The position numbers and the translations under genes were made by a program. DNA of 64,000 nt from Larix kaempferi. Taxonomy: Eukaryota; Streptophyta; Pinopsida; Pinales; Pinaceae. The stretch covers positions 12,209,001-12,273,000 of the forward strand of contig BSBM01001138.1 in the NCBI GenBank assembly GCA_027924585.1, in the 5' to 3' direction. Shown in pieces: positions 11,044-21,849 of this stretch (the stretch's first letter is position 1; the number at the start of each line of letters is the position of its first letter). The notes beneath the pieces are model-generated. The model was given only the letters and a program-made list of their open reading frames with translations, ran no database searches and was not told where the DNA came from.

Positions 11044-12041
11044 CAGAGTTGGTGGTCTTTTCCCCACCTTTCGCATTGTTAGAGAAGCATCGTTTTGCGT
11101 CATTGGAAGCACCAGTTTGTCGCCAATCAAGCTCACTCATTTTTCAACAGCGATCCTCTCCAGTGCTGACAGGTAGGTCCTCGAGCCCATCCCATTTTCT
11201 TTGTCCATTTGGAACCTCAGTTTAGCACTCAATTGTGGCTGTAAACCTGTTTATTGGTTGTTTTTAAAGCCAGACCCACGTTGTCTTTCATAGCACCGAA
11301 AAGGAACTTTCTCCCCATCTGGTTTTACCCGCACCTGGTATCCCTGTCAGAGTGAGTTGCATGGTCAGGCATGGTCTGTCGCTGCCTTTTACTTTGGTTT
11401 ATGTCATTTTGGAACCCTGTACCCACTAGGAAGATCCATGTCTTTAGCATGGTAGGCGTACTGTCAATAGACTTCGCCCGAGCCCCGACGACCACACCGT
11501 CTGTCATCTCAGTCGAGTCATTTTGGACCGACAAGAGTTACACCATAACCACTTTATGTTGCTTCTCCACACGCACATACACATTTGCTTCTTTCAGTAT
11601 TGGTTAATTTTTAGTTGCTTGTGTGGCTGTTTCCGTTTTCTTGAGAAGGCTTCATCCTCACTTTTAATTGGTTGCATAAAAGATAAACTTGTGATGAATG
11701 GTTTTGTTTGAAAGATTGTCTTATTCCATGACATAAGCATTTCACCTTTTGAAATTCTAAAATGATGCTAACAGAACTTGCTTACTCATTGATAATGATA
11801 GGATAATGTTAAATGATAGCTAGCGGCACTCGTTTTCTGTTTAAATCGCACTCTTTGAACTACCGCATGGATGATTCTTTTTGTTTGTCCTCATCATTTT
11901 CAACCTTAATGGCCATTTGTAATTGGAAGCTAACATTCATGTCAATTCAAGTTCTACTTTAATATCATGAATAGGAACACTGTATTGCTCACAAACAATG
12001 AAATCCCTCATTTGTCCTTTCATTGTCATCACAGGACTGAT
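11009..12041 (+). promoter_or_regulatory. Candidate internal promoter, leader exon and 862-bp intron of the LTR ORF
   Basis: A TA microsatellite (11009-11042) is followed by a leader. It has a strong plant donor CAG|GTAGGT at 11173 and an acceptor preceded by a T-rich tract, TCATCACAG, at 12034. The ATG of the ORF comes 8 bases later at 12042. The 3' LTR keeps both signals (25257 and 26118) with exactly the same 862-bp spacing, and the acceptor is mutated but still ends AG. This looks like a spliced 5' leader for a self-contained gene. The splicing is inferred from sequence signals only. Confidence 0.4.
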
Positions 12042-15000
12042 ATGCATAGGTGGTCTTCCAGAAAGAAAGCCAAGTTAGCCGAGTCAGACTCAGACATGGA
12101 AATCCTCTTAGACACCTCGCTTGAGACGATGTTCGGTGACACGAAAGCTATCATAGGAGCTGCCCCAGAATATCAGTGGGGCGAGCTATACAGAGCTATA
12201 GAAGACCAAAACCTCCCTGAAGCTTCCCTGGAAGAACTAATGGTTTACAAGAACATAAATAAGTCTGGTCTCCACAAAGCAGCAGCCCTCCCTGAGTTGC
12301 TCCCATGCTCTGAGGTCATTGGTTGGATCCTACCCCAGGTGAATACTGACACCAGATTCATCACAGATATTGACGGGATGAGTCTTGCATCTTTTGCGCT
12401 AGAACATATCAAGGGAGCATACAAACTGCCATACCCTAAGACCCTACTGAATGATGAATGGATAACTGGGCTAAAGATAGACCCTTTGGAGTATGCAAGA
12501 AAGATGACAATTGTCGAGAGGAAAATAAGGCAAAGAAATAGTGGAGAGTACGAGAGCCATCTTCTAAGGACTCCACACAGGCTCATCGCCCTGATGTTGA
12601 GTCGCATTTTCGGCATGCCCAATGGAAACATATATAAACTCGGCTGGGTGCCGGTGATATCCCATGTGTCCACTCAGGGTGCAATATTCAACTAGGATGA
12701 TATTATCTCGGATTACATGAATTCACATATAACCGCTTCCCAGGGAGGACTAACCCAAAACAAGGTGGATTTCTTCATGTCCTCTTATCTGGTGGACTGC
12801 TTACTTGTCAAGCACCCTTTCCCTTATATGGGATGTGTCTAGAAGAGCAAAGAGTCTCCCCTCCATGTAGCTTATCAGATAACGTGGGCACACAAATTAA
12901 TATGCAAGCTACTATACTCAAATCTGTGAAAAGTTCATCATGCCCCTATATCAACTACTCTTTAATGTAGAACCAAACTGTCTATCCAATAATGCTTTTC
13001 CAATCATATAAACATTCAAAGATTACTAATTCTCTATGGAAGGGACATACTTCAGAACGTACGGAGGGAGACGTGCCCCATCCCTGTTGCCCCGATATGC
13101 CACAAATTACGTTGTGCATAAAGAAGCCGTAAGGAAACTATTTATTGATGGATTTAGTAGAGTGCTTAGTGATAAGAAGAAGGCTACATACCTACCGATG
13201 CCATCACCATTAGAGCATATCAGCTCCCCAAGGCAAAGGATGGCATAGAGTTTTCTCAGGACTTAGAGACCTTCCATTTTGGAACAAAGACCTTTAGGAG
13301 GCATGACCCCGAAGGAAAAGTTGTCGCTCACTGTAATAACCTCAATGTCACTTTTGAGTACGCACACCTTTTTGACAAAGATGAAGAATTCTTTCGAAGT
13401 GCCAAAAATACGACCGAGTTGGGAAAACGCTACTTCCCTAAAGGCGGATCCAATTCCAGTTCCAAACCTATTGGGTTAATGCAAAAGGAATGGGAGGAGA
13501 ATCTGGTGCCAACCCCCGAGCATTGACAGATGGAAACCTCTCCCTATGTATCCACGAGGCCCTGTTCCGACGCCCTCACACCCGAACGCACTCCAAACAC
13601 GGCCTTCAGTTCCCGGTTCTCAAGGATGCGCCGTCGATCCCTTCAGCGATTGAGGGATGTAAAGGATGCTTCGTATCTGGACTTTCAACTCAAGCAGAGG
13701 TATCCCTTCTCTGCATGGAACAGATCTTCCACACGACTGAGTGCTCGGCGTCGACCAGAGCCTGCATTCAACCTACACATTCAATCATTCAGTCAAGAAA
13801 ATGACTGCAGAGGCTTAAATTTCAGGGATCGGACGCCCAAGTGCTCACATTTCATAAACACATGGAAAGAAATCAGTTCTAGGGAACAAAATAAACAAGC
13901 CAGAAAATGGAATACTCTGTTCATAAAATTAGATTCAACATTCTTGTTACATATCTGGCCTCAGAGATAGAGAGCCATCCACCAAAAAAAAAGAGAGTTA
14001 CAACTTTTCAAAACAGCCTTCTCTCTCACACGGCTCTGCTCTCTGTTTCTCTTTCTCTCTTGCTAATGAAAAATGGAAGAATACAATGATATATCCTGGA
14101 GCTCTCCAACAGCCCGCGGGTTCGAGATTTTTCAAAACCAACTACCCGCTAGCTCCTATTACAACTTATTAATGGAAAAAATAAATGCCCCTTACAGTTC
14201 GAAATTCAAAATATTACAGCTCATGCTTCAAATTTGAACAAGTTGACGTGTCACCGCGCTTAGGCTGGCACAGGTGTCTATTACATCGATTTTAGGCCCA
14301 ATAAACAAAATTTAAATCTATGACATGTTTCAAGCTGAGCGAGATGCTCCTGCATCAGAATCAGTGCCAAGAGGCAATTGTAGCACAACTACAGGAGGTC
14401 AGGAAGAAGAAAAAAGAGGAGGTAGATAGACTCCAAGAAGAAGAAGCAGAAAGGCTTCAGAAAAAAGAAGAAGAAAAGTAGCAGCGAGAGGCAGAAGCTG
14501 CTAGAATTCAGGAAGAGGAAGCTACAAAGATGCAGAAAGAACATGATGAGAGAATTAAAAAGGAAGAAGCTGAGAAAATAAAGATGGAAGAGGCTGAAAA
14601 GTTGCGATAAATAAGGGAGAAAGCGGAAAAGGAAGAAGCAGAACTACAGAGGCAGAAAAAAGAGGCAGAGAAGCCCAAAGAAGATGTGGATCAAGGGGGA
14701 TCAGGAACACAAGATATGGAATTAGATGCATTAACGATAACCTTTGAAGGACTTGTCTCATCTCAAGAACTCCCTCTCACCCCATACACCCCCTCGAAGC
14801 AACGCCTAGTGTCAAAGATAGATTCTGTCTTTTTCGATTCAAGGAGGAAAGCTATCATGAGTAGATCCGAAAAGAGGATGAAAACTAGAGACGACCGAGA
14901 AGAAATCAGAATAACTCAAGTTTCGCTTTTTCAAGGGACCAACAACGATCCCCAGTTCACGATAGCATGCACTGTGGCTTCAGCTCAAGCAAGTGCCGAT

Positions 15001-16112
15001 AATGTAAATCTGTTGGTGGAAGAGGTCAGGAAATACAAGGACAAGTGCTTCAAGGTTAAAGATAATCTTTTGAAGGAGTTGCACCAGGGAAATGAGCTGA
15101 AGAGGAAATATAGTGAGCTTCAAGATGAAAAGGAAGAGATATCTTCGCAGACCCAGAAGCTCGAGGAGGAAAAGAATGCTCTAGATGTGCAACTAGCAAT
15201 CGCAGAAGGCGAAAAGAAAGGGTTAGAAGCTTGCATACAAGAGTTGGAACAACATGAAGCCAACAACAAGCAGCAGATCGAGTTCTACAAGCCTCAGTTC
15301 GAAAGGATGACAAAGGAAAAGGAGCAGCTCTTAGAGCAATTAAAGGATGCAAATGAGAAGAAACAAGATGTAACCGCATTCCATGAGCAAGCATGCAATA
15401 TGCTGAAGAAAGTTCATTAGTCACTAGAGCTGATCATGGAGGAGGTGTGTAAGGTAAAGGGAATGATTGCAAGGATGAAGTTAATTGAAGATGATGCGTC
15501 AAGACTCAAGAGAAAGTATGTACTCAACTTAGAAGAATCAATAGACAACTTGACTGGAGAAAAGGGAAATCAGGATTCCCAGGGCACCTACCTATCAAGT
15601 CCACAGATGATTCAGATCTGGATATAGGACTCCTTGAATTTTGTAGAGACTGTGGTACAAATATAATTATCGGAGTCCAGAAAATTATCAGGAAATGTAC
15701 CGACTTCTACTTGAAGTTCCGGGATACCCACGAGAAATGTCATATGGTTTTGCCTCAAATCAAATGTTTGTCAGACCTGCAGGGCGACCTGGATTCAGAA
15801 ATAGCGTACCTGAGGAAGATAGATGTCCTGACACCAAAAGACCTCCACCGGTTTATTGGGAAGACTTCTATCCATGCTTATTTTATGGAAGACATCGCCC
15901 AGGAAACTATAGCAGGAGCAACTAACATTAAATCAGATTGATTTAAGCATGAAATATCATTGAAGATGATGATTTCTATGCGGGGAAGTTTTATCTTACG
16001 AGAAATCAGCCAATGGACCAGCTACATTGCTGAAGTGGAAAAACCTACTGAAGTGGATGGGTCAGCTGAAGTAGAAAGGCCAACTGAGGTAGCAGGGCCA
16101 GCTGGGAATTAA
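12042..16112 (+). pseudogene. LTR-encoded long ORF, copy in the 5' LTR (unknown protein, coiled-coil C-terminus)
   Basis: Starting at MHRWSSRKKAKLAESDSDME, the reading runs through an N-terminal globular part with IDPLEYARKMTI, RLIALMLSRIFGMPNGNIYK, GAIFN and FFMSSYLVDCLLVKHPF. Next come a basic linker, a long charged coiled coil (14390-15420, rich in Glu, Lys and Gln) and a C-terminus ending in repeated Glu-Val-Pro-Ala phrases before the stop at 16112. A solo LTR interrupts it at 13504-14357. Without that insert it is about 1,070 codons. It has several stops (for example near 12695, 12841 and 15420). The N-terminal style reminds me of ORF1-type proteins of Athila/Ogre elements; this is a guess. 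No catalytic motif is seen. Confidence 0.65.
13504..14357 (-). mobile_element. Solo LTR nested in the 5' LTR ORF (854 bp, TSD GAATC)
   Basis: The block is absent from the 3' LTR, where the flanking bases are contiguous. It is bordered by GAATC at 13499-13503 and 14358-14362 and starts TG and ends CA: TGGTGCCAACCC to CTCCTGCATCA on plus, or TGATGCAGGAGC to GGTTGGCACCA on minus. The orientation is probably minus, because ATATCATTGTATTC and the pyrimidine/purine layout then resemble an LTR promoter and poly(A) region. Open frames inside it are chance. It explains most of the 872-bp size difference between the two gypsy LTRs and dates after the gypsy insertion or its last replication. Confidence 0.85.
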
Positions 16113-16276
16113 ATTTGTTTTTATTGTAAAATTAGAAAAGATAGCTAGAGACTGTTATATTGTATAAATGTTTAAAGAACAACTGGAAATTACTTTTGAC
16201 TCATTTAGGCACTAGAAGACAAACTTTTTTGTTTCCCTAGGGTTAGTGTATGAGAAGAGACAAATTTTGTAAAAGT

Positions 16277-16369
16277 TATAAATAGAAGAAGAGAATAGAA
16301 GAGAAGGACTTTTGGTAAATGAAGGGACTGACTTGTTCTGTACGTGAATTATTTTGCTACATTAATAAA
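16277..16369 (+). promoter_or_regulatory. Likely LTR core promoter and poly(A) signal (5' LTR)
   Basis: TATAAATA at 16277-16284 sits in a purine-rich context, and AATAAA follows at 16364-16369. The same pair is kept in the 3' LTR (29513-29520 and 29600-29605). In an LTR this spacing would put the RNA start near 16310 and a short R region before cleavage near 16390. If so, everything upstream, including the long ORF, is U3 and would be in genomic RNA only near its 3' end. Other TATA-like sites exist (the TA microsatellite at 11009), so this assignment is inferred. Confidence 0.5.
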
Positions 16370-16972
16370 GAATGACCTGTTTTGCCTGGGAAAAGCTAGC
16401 ACTGAGTTTTGCTTGGGATATGTTGGATATCTGCTAAATTATTTCTGCATCTTTCATACATATATTGTGAGATCATTCGTGACTATTCTGAATTAATTCT
16501 CTGTTATGAATGCTCTCATTTCTTGTGCAAATATTCTTTGTTAAATGAGTAATGGAATGTTTAATTCTGTCAAATTTATCTTTGATATCTTTTACTTTCA
16601 ATTGTAAATGCATCTCTGTTATTAAACAACTACCTGTGAGATTCTTGGGTGTATTTCTAGTGTGTTACTTATATTTCAGTTTTGCTCCCTACAGGGATAG
16701 ATAAATTAGCTTAGATAATTTTAGATCAGATTTGTTTTAATTGCATGAATTTAGATAGAGCACTTGCATATCATATTTAAACATAAAATACATAAACGAT
16801 GGATCGGGCCGCAACCTGTGAAAGGAAACGAATCTTTAAGTCTTATATGGTAGTCGGGCCGTTAACCGGATGGATTCCCCACACCAAACGGTGAGAGATC
16901 TAATTGAGCTTGCTTACAAGGGAGAATCCCTTGTTGATTGGTGCTACGATTTTCGAGGCATCAACAGTTTTT

Positions 16973-16989
16973 TGGCGCTAGAAGGAGGG
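16973..16989 (+). promoter_or_regulatory. Primer binding site of the gypsy element
   Basis: TGGCGCTAGAAGGAGGG begins six bases after the LTR end. The TGGCGC start is typical of plant gypsy primer sites, whose canonical form TGGCGCCGTTGCCGGGGA pairs with tRNA-Asp. Beyond those six bases the match is different, so I do not name the primer tRNA. Confidence 0.75.
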
Positions 16990-16999
16990 CCACCAGTGC

Positions 17000-18470
17000 A
17001 TGGCTAGCAGAGGAGATCCTTTCGTTAGAAGAAATCCCACTGAAGACCCACTTGAAACAGCTATCCCAGATGATTTTGTCCTGGAATCACAAGTTCAAGA
17101 AGATCCCAATATTGAAGTTGAACATCAAGAAGCATTATACATTGTCCCTTTTGTAGAATTAGAAAACTTCAGGAGACATACATGTTCTGATGTCTGAACG
17201 CTTGTAAGGTTAAACGTTATTCCCTTATTACTCAGAAGAAGAGCTCCTAGGAGACAAACACAATTTACTCGAGATTCGGTTCTTGTTGAAAATTTAGAAG
17301 AATTATTGGATCTGTCTTTACAGGAAATCACAGAACCTTTGAGTGAAATTAGACTGAAACTCCTCTGAATCAAGAAGAATCCCATACTCCACCGCATTCT
17401 CTAATGCATACTCCACCGCACACTCTGTCGCATTCTACCACGAGAGTTATGGCTATAACCGCGTGGAGAGATATAGGGGCACTTAATTTAGCTGCACCTT
17501 TCCACGATCTACCCAAAAATATGGAAAAGGTATTGCCTAAGTACAATCCTGGAAAAGGTATTTTTGCTGAAGATCACCTTAAGATCTTTTATTTGGCTTT
17601 GAATCTTCTCAATGTAGAGCACGAGGATGTAGTCTACAGACTTTTTACCTATACATTTGAACCCAAAGTATCTTCCTGGTACTTCATTTTGCAAGCTAAT
17701 TCGATATCAAATTGGGAAGAATTTGAAAAATATTTCTTAAGTAAATATGGAAATCAGAAAACAGTTGCTACGCTGATGAAAGAATTGATGTCTATGAGGA
17801 TGGAAAATAAAGAAAAGGTCCAAGAATTTAATCAAAGATTTACAACCTTATTAAATAATTTTAGTGTTGTGACAAGACCCACTGAAGAATCATTGGTAGA
17901 ATATTACACCACAACACTTGATCCACCCATAGCTATGTTTGTCAAAAGAGTGAAGCAACTTATGTTGATAGAAAACTTCGAAGAGGCTAAGAAGGTGGAA
18001 GCTGAAGCGGATAGTATTGCTAAGCATTCCTTGGATCTGGAAACAAAATAATCAATCAGCAAGAAACCTTTGCTGCTAACTAGACCCAAGGAAGAATCAT
18101 CTAACGAGTTAGAGAATGTGGTCAAAATGATGCAGAAACTCTCAAATAAAATTGTAGATATTAAAAAGGATAAGGCAGCCAGCACTTCAAAGAAACCCTT
18201 CAAACCTTTTTACAAGAAAAGGGAAAAAGGTGGATAGTCTCTTCCACCTGTGAACAATTCTGCTGTCCTAAATTTGAACGAGTTAGGCATGGATCATTTC
18301 TGCACTTTTCACCAAGAACAATATTATGAAAAGAGCTGACCACAGTGGATAAATTCGATGAGTTTGGTTATGAATCAATTGTTGGATGCATAAATAACAA
18401 ACCAAGAAGATCCCCAAGAAGAGCAGGCACTCGAACAGGAAGAACCCGCTCTAGACACCACAATGGTGTT
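17000..18470 (+). pseudogene. gag: Gypsy Gag polyprotein region, broken
   Basis: Gag forms the virus-like particle. The likely start is the ATG at 17000 (MASRGDPFVRRNPTEDPLE), eleven bases after the PBS. That frame stops at 17197, and the clear Retrotrans_gag core follows from 17404: a conserved block around SSWYFILQANSISNWEEFEK, FLSKYGNQKTVATLMKELMS and KVQEFNQRFTTLLN (17670-17860). Near 18290-18345 a finger-like segment HFCTFHQEQYYEKS is followed by TGA where related elements have Cys, so the last zinc ligand has become a stop. Frameshifts and stops make this copy inactive. Confidence 0.82.
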
Positions 18471-19300
18471 ATGGGATTGGGTGCCTTTAACAGAATTAAT
18501 TGAAGAGGACACTGAAGAAAGTCAAGTTTCATCCGTAAATGTTACTACTCGGAGTAAAGGTCCAATTGTTGATCCAAGCTCGGTTGTTTGTAAGCCTAAG
18601 GTTGCAAAAGAAATACCCAAGAGGCACATAACTGCCATCCTGCCGCAGCCTAAGGTAAACCCCATGGTAACAAAAGAATCAACCCCATAAATAAATAAAC
18701 AGCCAAAGGTTACAGCAAGAAAAACAGAAAATCATGGAAAAGGCTCAAAGGAGTATGACATGGGATACAACATCATTGAGGATATCAAGAAAACAAAAGC
18801 AAATGTCTCTATATTTGAAATGTGTAGTCTTCCCCAGCAAAGGAAGAAACTGGTAGAAGCTTTCGACCCCCAATCTATCACTTCAGTAGAAAAAATTGAA
18901 GAAGATCCTGAGATAAATGAAGCTAGCATTGGCGGGAAATCTAGATCTCAAACTTTTCCTTTTCTGTTGACCTTTGAAAGTTTTAATCATAATGTACACA
19001 ACTGTCTGGTAGACTCTGGGGCTTCTTCGAATGTTATGCCATTATAAATATTCAATAATATTAATGGATAACTGATACCATCCCCATCTCAGATCATACA
19101 GTTGGATAGGACTACTATTAGAGTAATTGTAGAAATGAAAGATGTGCTTATTAGATTATCAGCAAATCCCGGAGTATGTCAATTTATTGATATTATGGTG
19201 GTAGATATACCTGAGGCTTATGGTTTAATTTTGAGCAGGGACTGGTCTACGAAACTGAATGGCTACTTCGCAACAGACTGGTTTCACTTGTGGTTGCCAT
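18463..19300 (+). pseudogene. Aspartic protease region of the gypsy Pol, broken
   Basis: The retroviral-type protease matures Gag-Pol. The active-site motif CLVDSGASSNVMPL is at about 19002-19046, followed at once by a stop. The flap and second half of the fold (VDIPEAYGLILSRDWSTKLNGY) lie at 19200-19265. The preceding 500 bp is a charged Gag-Pol linker (from DWVPLTELIEED to DPEINEASIGG) with a stop near 18690. The length suits one subunit of a dimeric protease. Assignment is secure from DSGA and the ILSRDW block. Confidence 0.8.
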
Positions 19301-19589
19301 ACCAAAACAGGAAAAATCAGATCAAAATACTGAGAGAACCTCACATAAAACAAAATGTAACTCAGTTGGAAGAAAAGAATGAAGCTGTAGCTTTTTCGTC
19401 TTCAGTATTGAGAAATTATTTTTTAGAAATTGAACCAGGGAATTATCGAGCAATAGAAGTTAGCCATGAATCAGATGAGCAGTTCGATCTCCTTCATTTT
19501 TCTCGGACTGACGATATTGATAGTAACATAGTAGGATTAGTCACTGACTTAGATGGTAGTGATGCTAACTTAATTAAAACTGGAAACAC

Positions 19590-19995
19590 ATTTTGGATTC
19601 TATACTTTGATGGTTCCAAGACTCAAGAAGGATCCAGAACCAGTTGTGTTTTGATTAACCCTGAATGGAACAAACATTTTTTATCTTGTAGACTAGAGTT
19701 TGAATGCACAAATAACACGATTGAATATGAGGCTCTAGTACACAGATTAAAGAAGGGTATTAGTTTGAATGTTAAATACTTAAAGGTCTTTGGTGACTCA
19801 TAGATAATTGTCAGATCGGTAAGAGATACAATTCACTATCTTTCTCCACACTTAAAAGGTTACCAATCTGAAGTTTGGAATTTGATTTCACATTTTGATG
19901 CATCCAATATAAATTCTATTCCTAGATTACAAAATGTTGCAGCCGATTTGTTAGCTACTTCTACTTCTAGACTAGTGCCCAGTAATAACAAATGC
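19590..19995 (+). pseudogene. Extra RNase H-like domain located before RT
   Basis: After the protease and before RT lies an RNase H fold: FWILYFDGSKTQEG (first Asp), NNTIEYEALVHRLKKGI (Glu in EYEAL), VKYLKVFGDS (second Asp), then a stop in place of the next codon, IIVRSV, and a C-terminal helix with NVAADLLATS (last Asp). Four of the usual acidic positions are visible. Plant Tat/Ogre elements are known to carry a second, archaeal-type RNase H. In the arrangement I remember best it lies between the RT-linked RNase H and integrase, so its place here is unusual or belongs to a less familiar group. Confidence 0.75.
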
Positions 19996-20020
19996 TCTAT
20001 TTGAACAAATTTTCAGGCCA

Positions 20021-21720
20021 TTGGTACCTGATAATATTACAAATTTAAGAGTGTTTGATGATGATGATCAAATTATCAGCTTCTTAACGAATGAAGATGC
20101 TTTCCAAGAATCTATAATCGATGAAGATGAACACGATTCAGATTTGAAGAAGAAAGATGCAGTCAAAGGAAACTTCATGCCAAAAGGAGTAAGGACTCTG
20201 GAAGGATTGTTTGATCTGCAAAACAAGTTCAGTAGGCCAGCGAATATCAAAACCAACAGTTTTTCCATGCAACATGAATTGGTAAACCTAGGCACGGAAG
20301 CTGAACCAAAATTTGTCAATCTTGGTAAATGTTGCTCGCCAGGAGAAAGAGATAAGTTCATTAAACTGTTTCAACAATATAAAGATGTTTTTGCATGGAC
20401 TTATGAAGATATGAAAACATATGATACTCGCATTATACAACACATAATACCAATGAAGCCAGGCATGAAACCATTTCAGCAGCAATTGTGAAGAATGCAT
20501 CCAACACTTGAACCATTAATACAAAAAGAGTTGAAGAAGATGTTGGATGCTAAGATCATTTTTAAAGTCCGACACTCAGAATGGGTTGCTAATTTAGTCC
20601 CCGTGCAGAAGAAGTCAAGGGAAATAAGATTGTGTGTGGATTTTTGAAACTTGAACAAAGCTTTCGATAAAGACAACTACCCTGTGCCACCAATGGATCA
20701 AATTTTACAGATGGTTTCGGGTTCAGAACTATTCTCCCTGCTAGATGGTTTCTTTGGATATAATCAAGTGTTAGTAGTAGAGGAGGACCGACTCAAAACC
20801 ACTTTCCGTATGAAGTGGGGAACCTTTGTATACCGAAGAGTGCCATTTGGTTTGATAAATGCAGGAGCTACCTTTCAAAGAGCCATGGACATCGCTTTTC
20901 AAGGATTGGTTGGCCACTGTGTGGTAATTTATTTAGATGATGTGACAGTCTTTTCAAAGAAAAGAGAAGACTATGTTTTCCATTTGAAACAGATTTTCGA
21001 TCGCTACAAAAAATATGGTATATCTCTAAATCCTAAGAAGAGTATTTTCGTTGTTCTTGAAGGTAAACTTCTAGGTCATATCATCTCAAAAAAGGGAATC
21101 TTGATAAGTCAAGAGAGAGTGAAAGCTATAAGCAAGATTCCCATGCCACATTAAAAGAAGGCTATGCAATCTTTCATGGGCACAATAAACTTTGTTCGAA
21201 TGTTTGTACCTGATTTCGCTCAAATTGTGAAACCTTTGCAGCAAATGGTGAAGCAGAGTGTGCAATTCAAGTGGACTAACATAGAGAATACTACGTTTAA
21301 AGACATTAAATCCACCATAGCTAATGCACCTTCCTTAAGAAGTCCATATTTTGAAAAATATTTCATCATGTACACTTTCGCTTCAGATAACTCTCTCGTA
21401 GCTGTGCTCACTCAGAAGGGAGAATCAAGAGACGAGTTTCCAATATCCTTCATGAGCACTGGTTTGTAGGGTGCTGAACTGAACTATCTCGCCGTAGACA
21501 AGTAAGCATATGCAGTATTCAAAGCAGTAAAACAGTTTAGGCCATAGATCCTAAAGAACAACACTAAAGTCATAGTGCCTCACCCCGCTGTTAGATATCT
21601 GTTTGTGTAGAAGGAATTGGGTGAAAGGAGAGGAAATTGGGTCACTGCTCTTTAGGAGTATGATTTGGAATTCAAACTAGCCACCATTATAAAAGGCCAG
21701 GGGTTGTGTAAATTACTCAT
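20021..21720 (+). pseudogene. Reverse transcriptase with its linked RNase H, broken
   Basis: The RT copies element RNA into DNA. The N-terminal part (20021-20500) ends with HIIPMKPGMKPFQQQL. RT blocks follow: EIRLCVDF, then a stop where Arg is expected, NLNKAFDKDNYPVPPMDQIL, FSLLDGFFGYNQV, TFRMKWGTFVYRRVPFGLIN, and the catalytic YLDDVTVFSK (about 20929-20958). After that come LNPKKSIF and LLGHIISKKGI. Past a stop at 21154 are the connection and RNase H region (YTFASDNSLVAVLTQKG, ELNYLAVDK). Stops near 20490, 20647, 21154, 21469, 21504, 21548, 21610 and 21654 inactivate it. Several fit C-to-T changes of CAA, CAG or CGA. Confidence 0.88.
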
Positions 21721-21849
21721 TGAGAATCCAGCTAATGAAGAGATGGACTGGGAGAATGAGGCCGAACTAAATATGATTGAGGTATGTCCCATTTTCACTA
21801 CTCTTGAATCTTGGTACAGGGACCTAGTGCATTATTTGCAATAGTGATA

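Larger units (their letters stand above)
10116..16966 (+). repeat. 5' LTR of the gypsy element (6,851 bp, holds a nested solo LTR)
   Basis: It runs from TGTTGCTGCTGCAACC to GGCATCAACA, immediately before the primer binding site. It matches 24217-30195 along its length, apart from an extra block at 13504-14357. Layout: a region rich in CGACCGTTGCGC motifs (10300-10700), a 32-bp tandem repeat, a TA microsatellite, a possible leader intron, the long ORF, then TATA and AATAAA signals about 0.7 and 0.6 kb before the end. LTRs of this size are extreme for plant elements. Confidence 0.92.

Noticed and set aside
12245-12673. Minus-strand 142-codon frame, also present at 26318-26746
   Set aside because: It is the antisense shadow of the better supported plus-strand LTR ORF.
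13490-13970. Overlapping plus-strand frames of 104 and 146 codons
   Set aside because: They lie inside the nested solo LTR, have no motifs and are absent from the 3' LTR.
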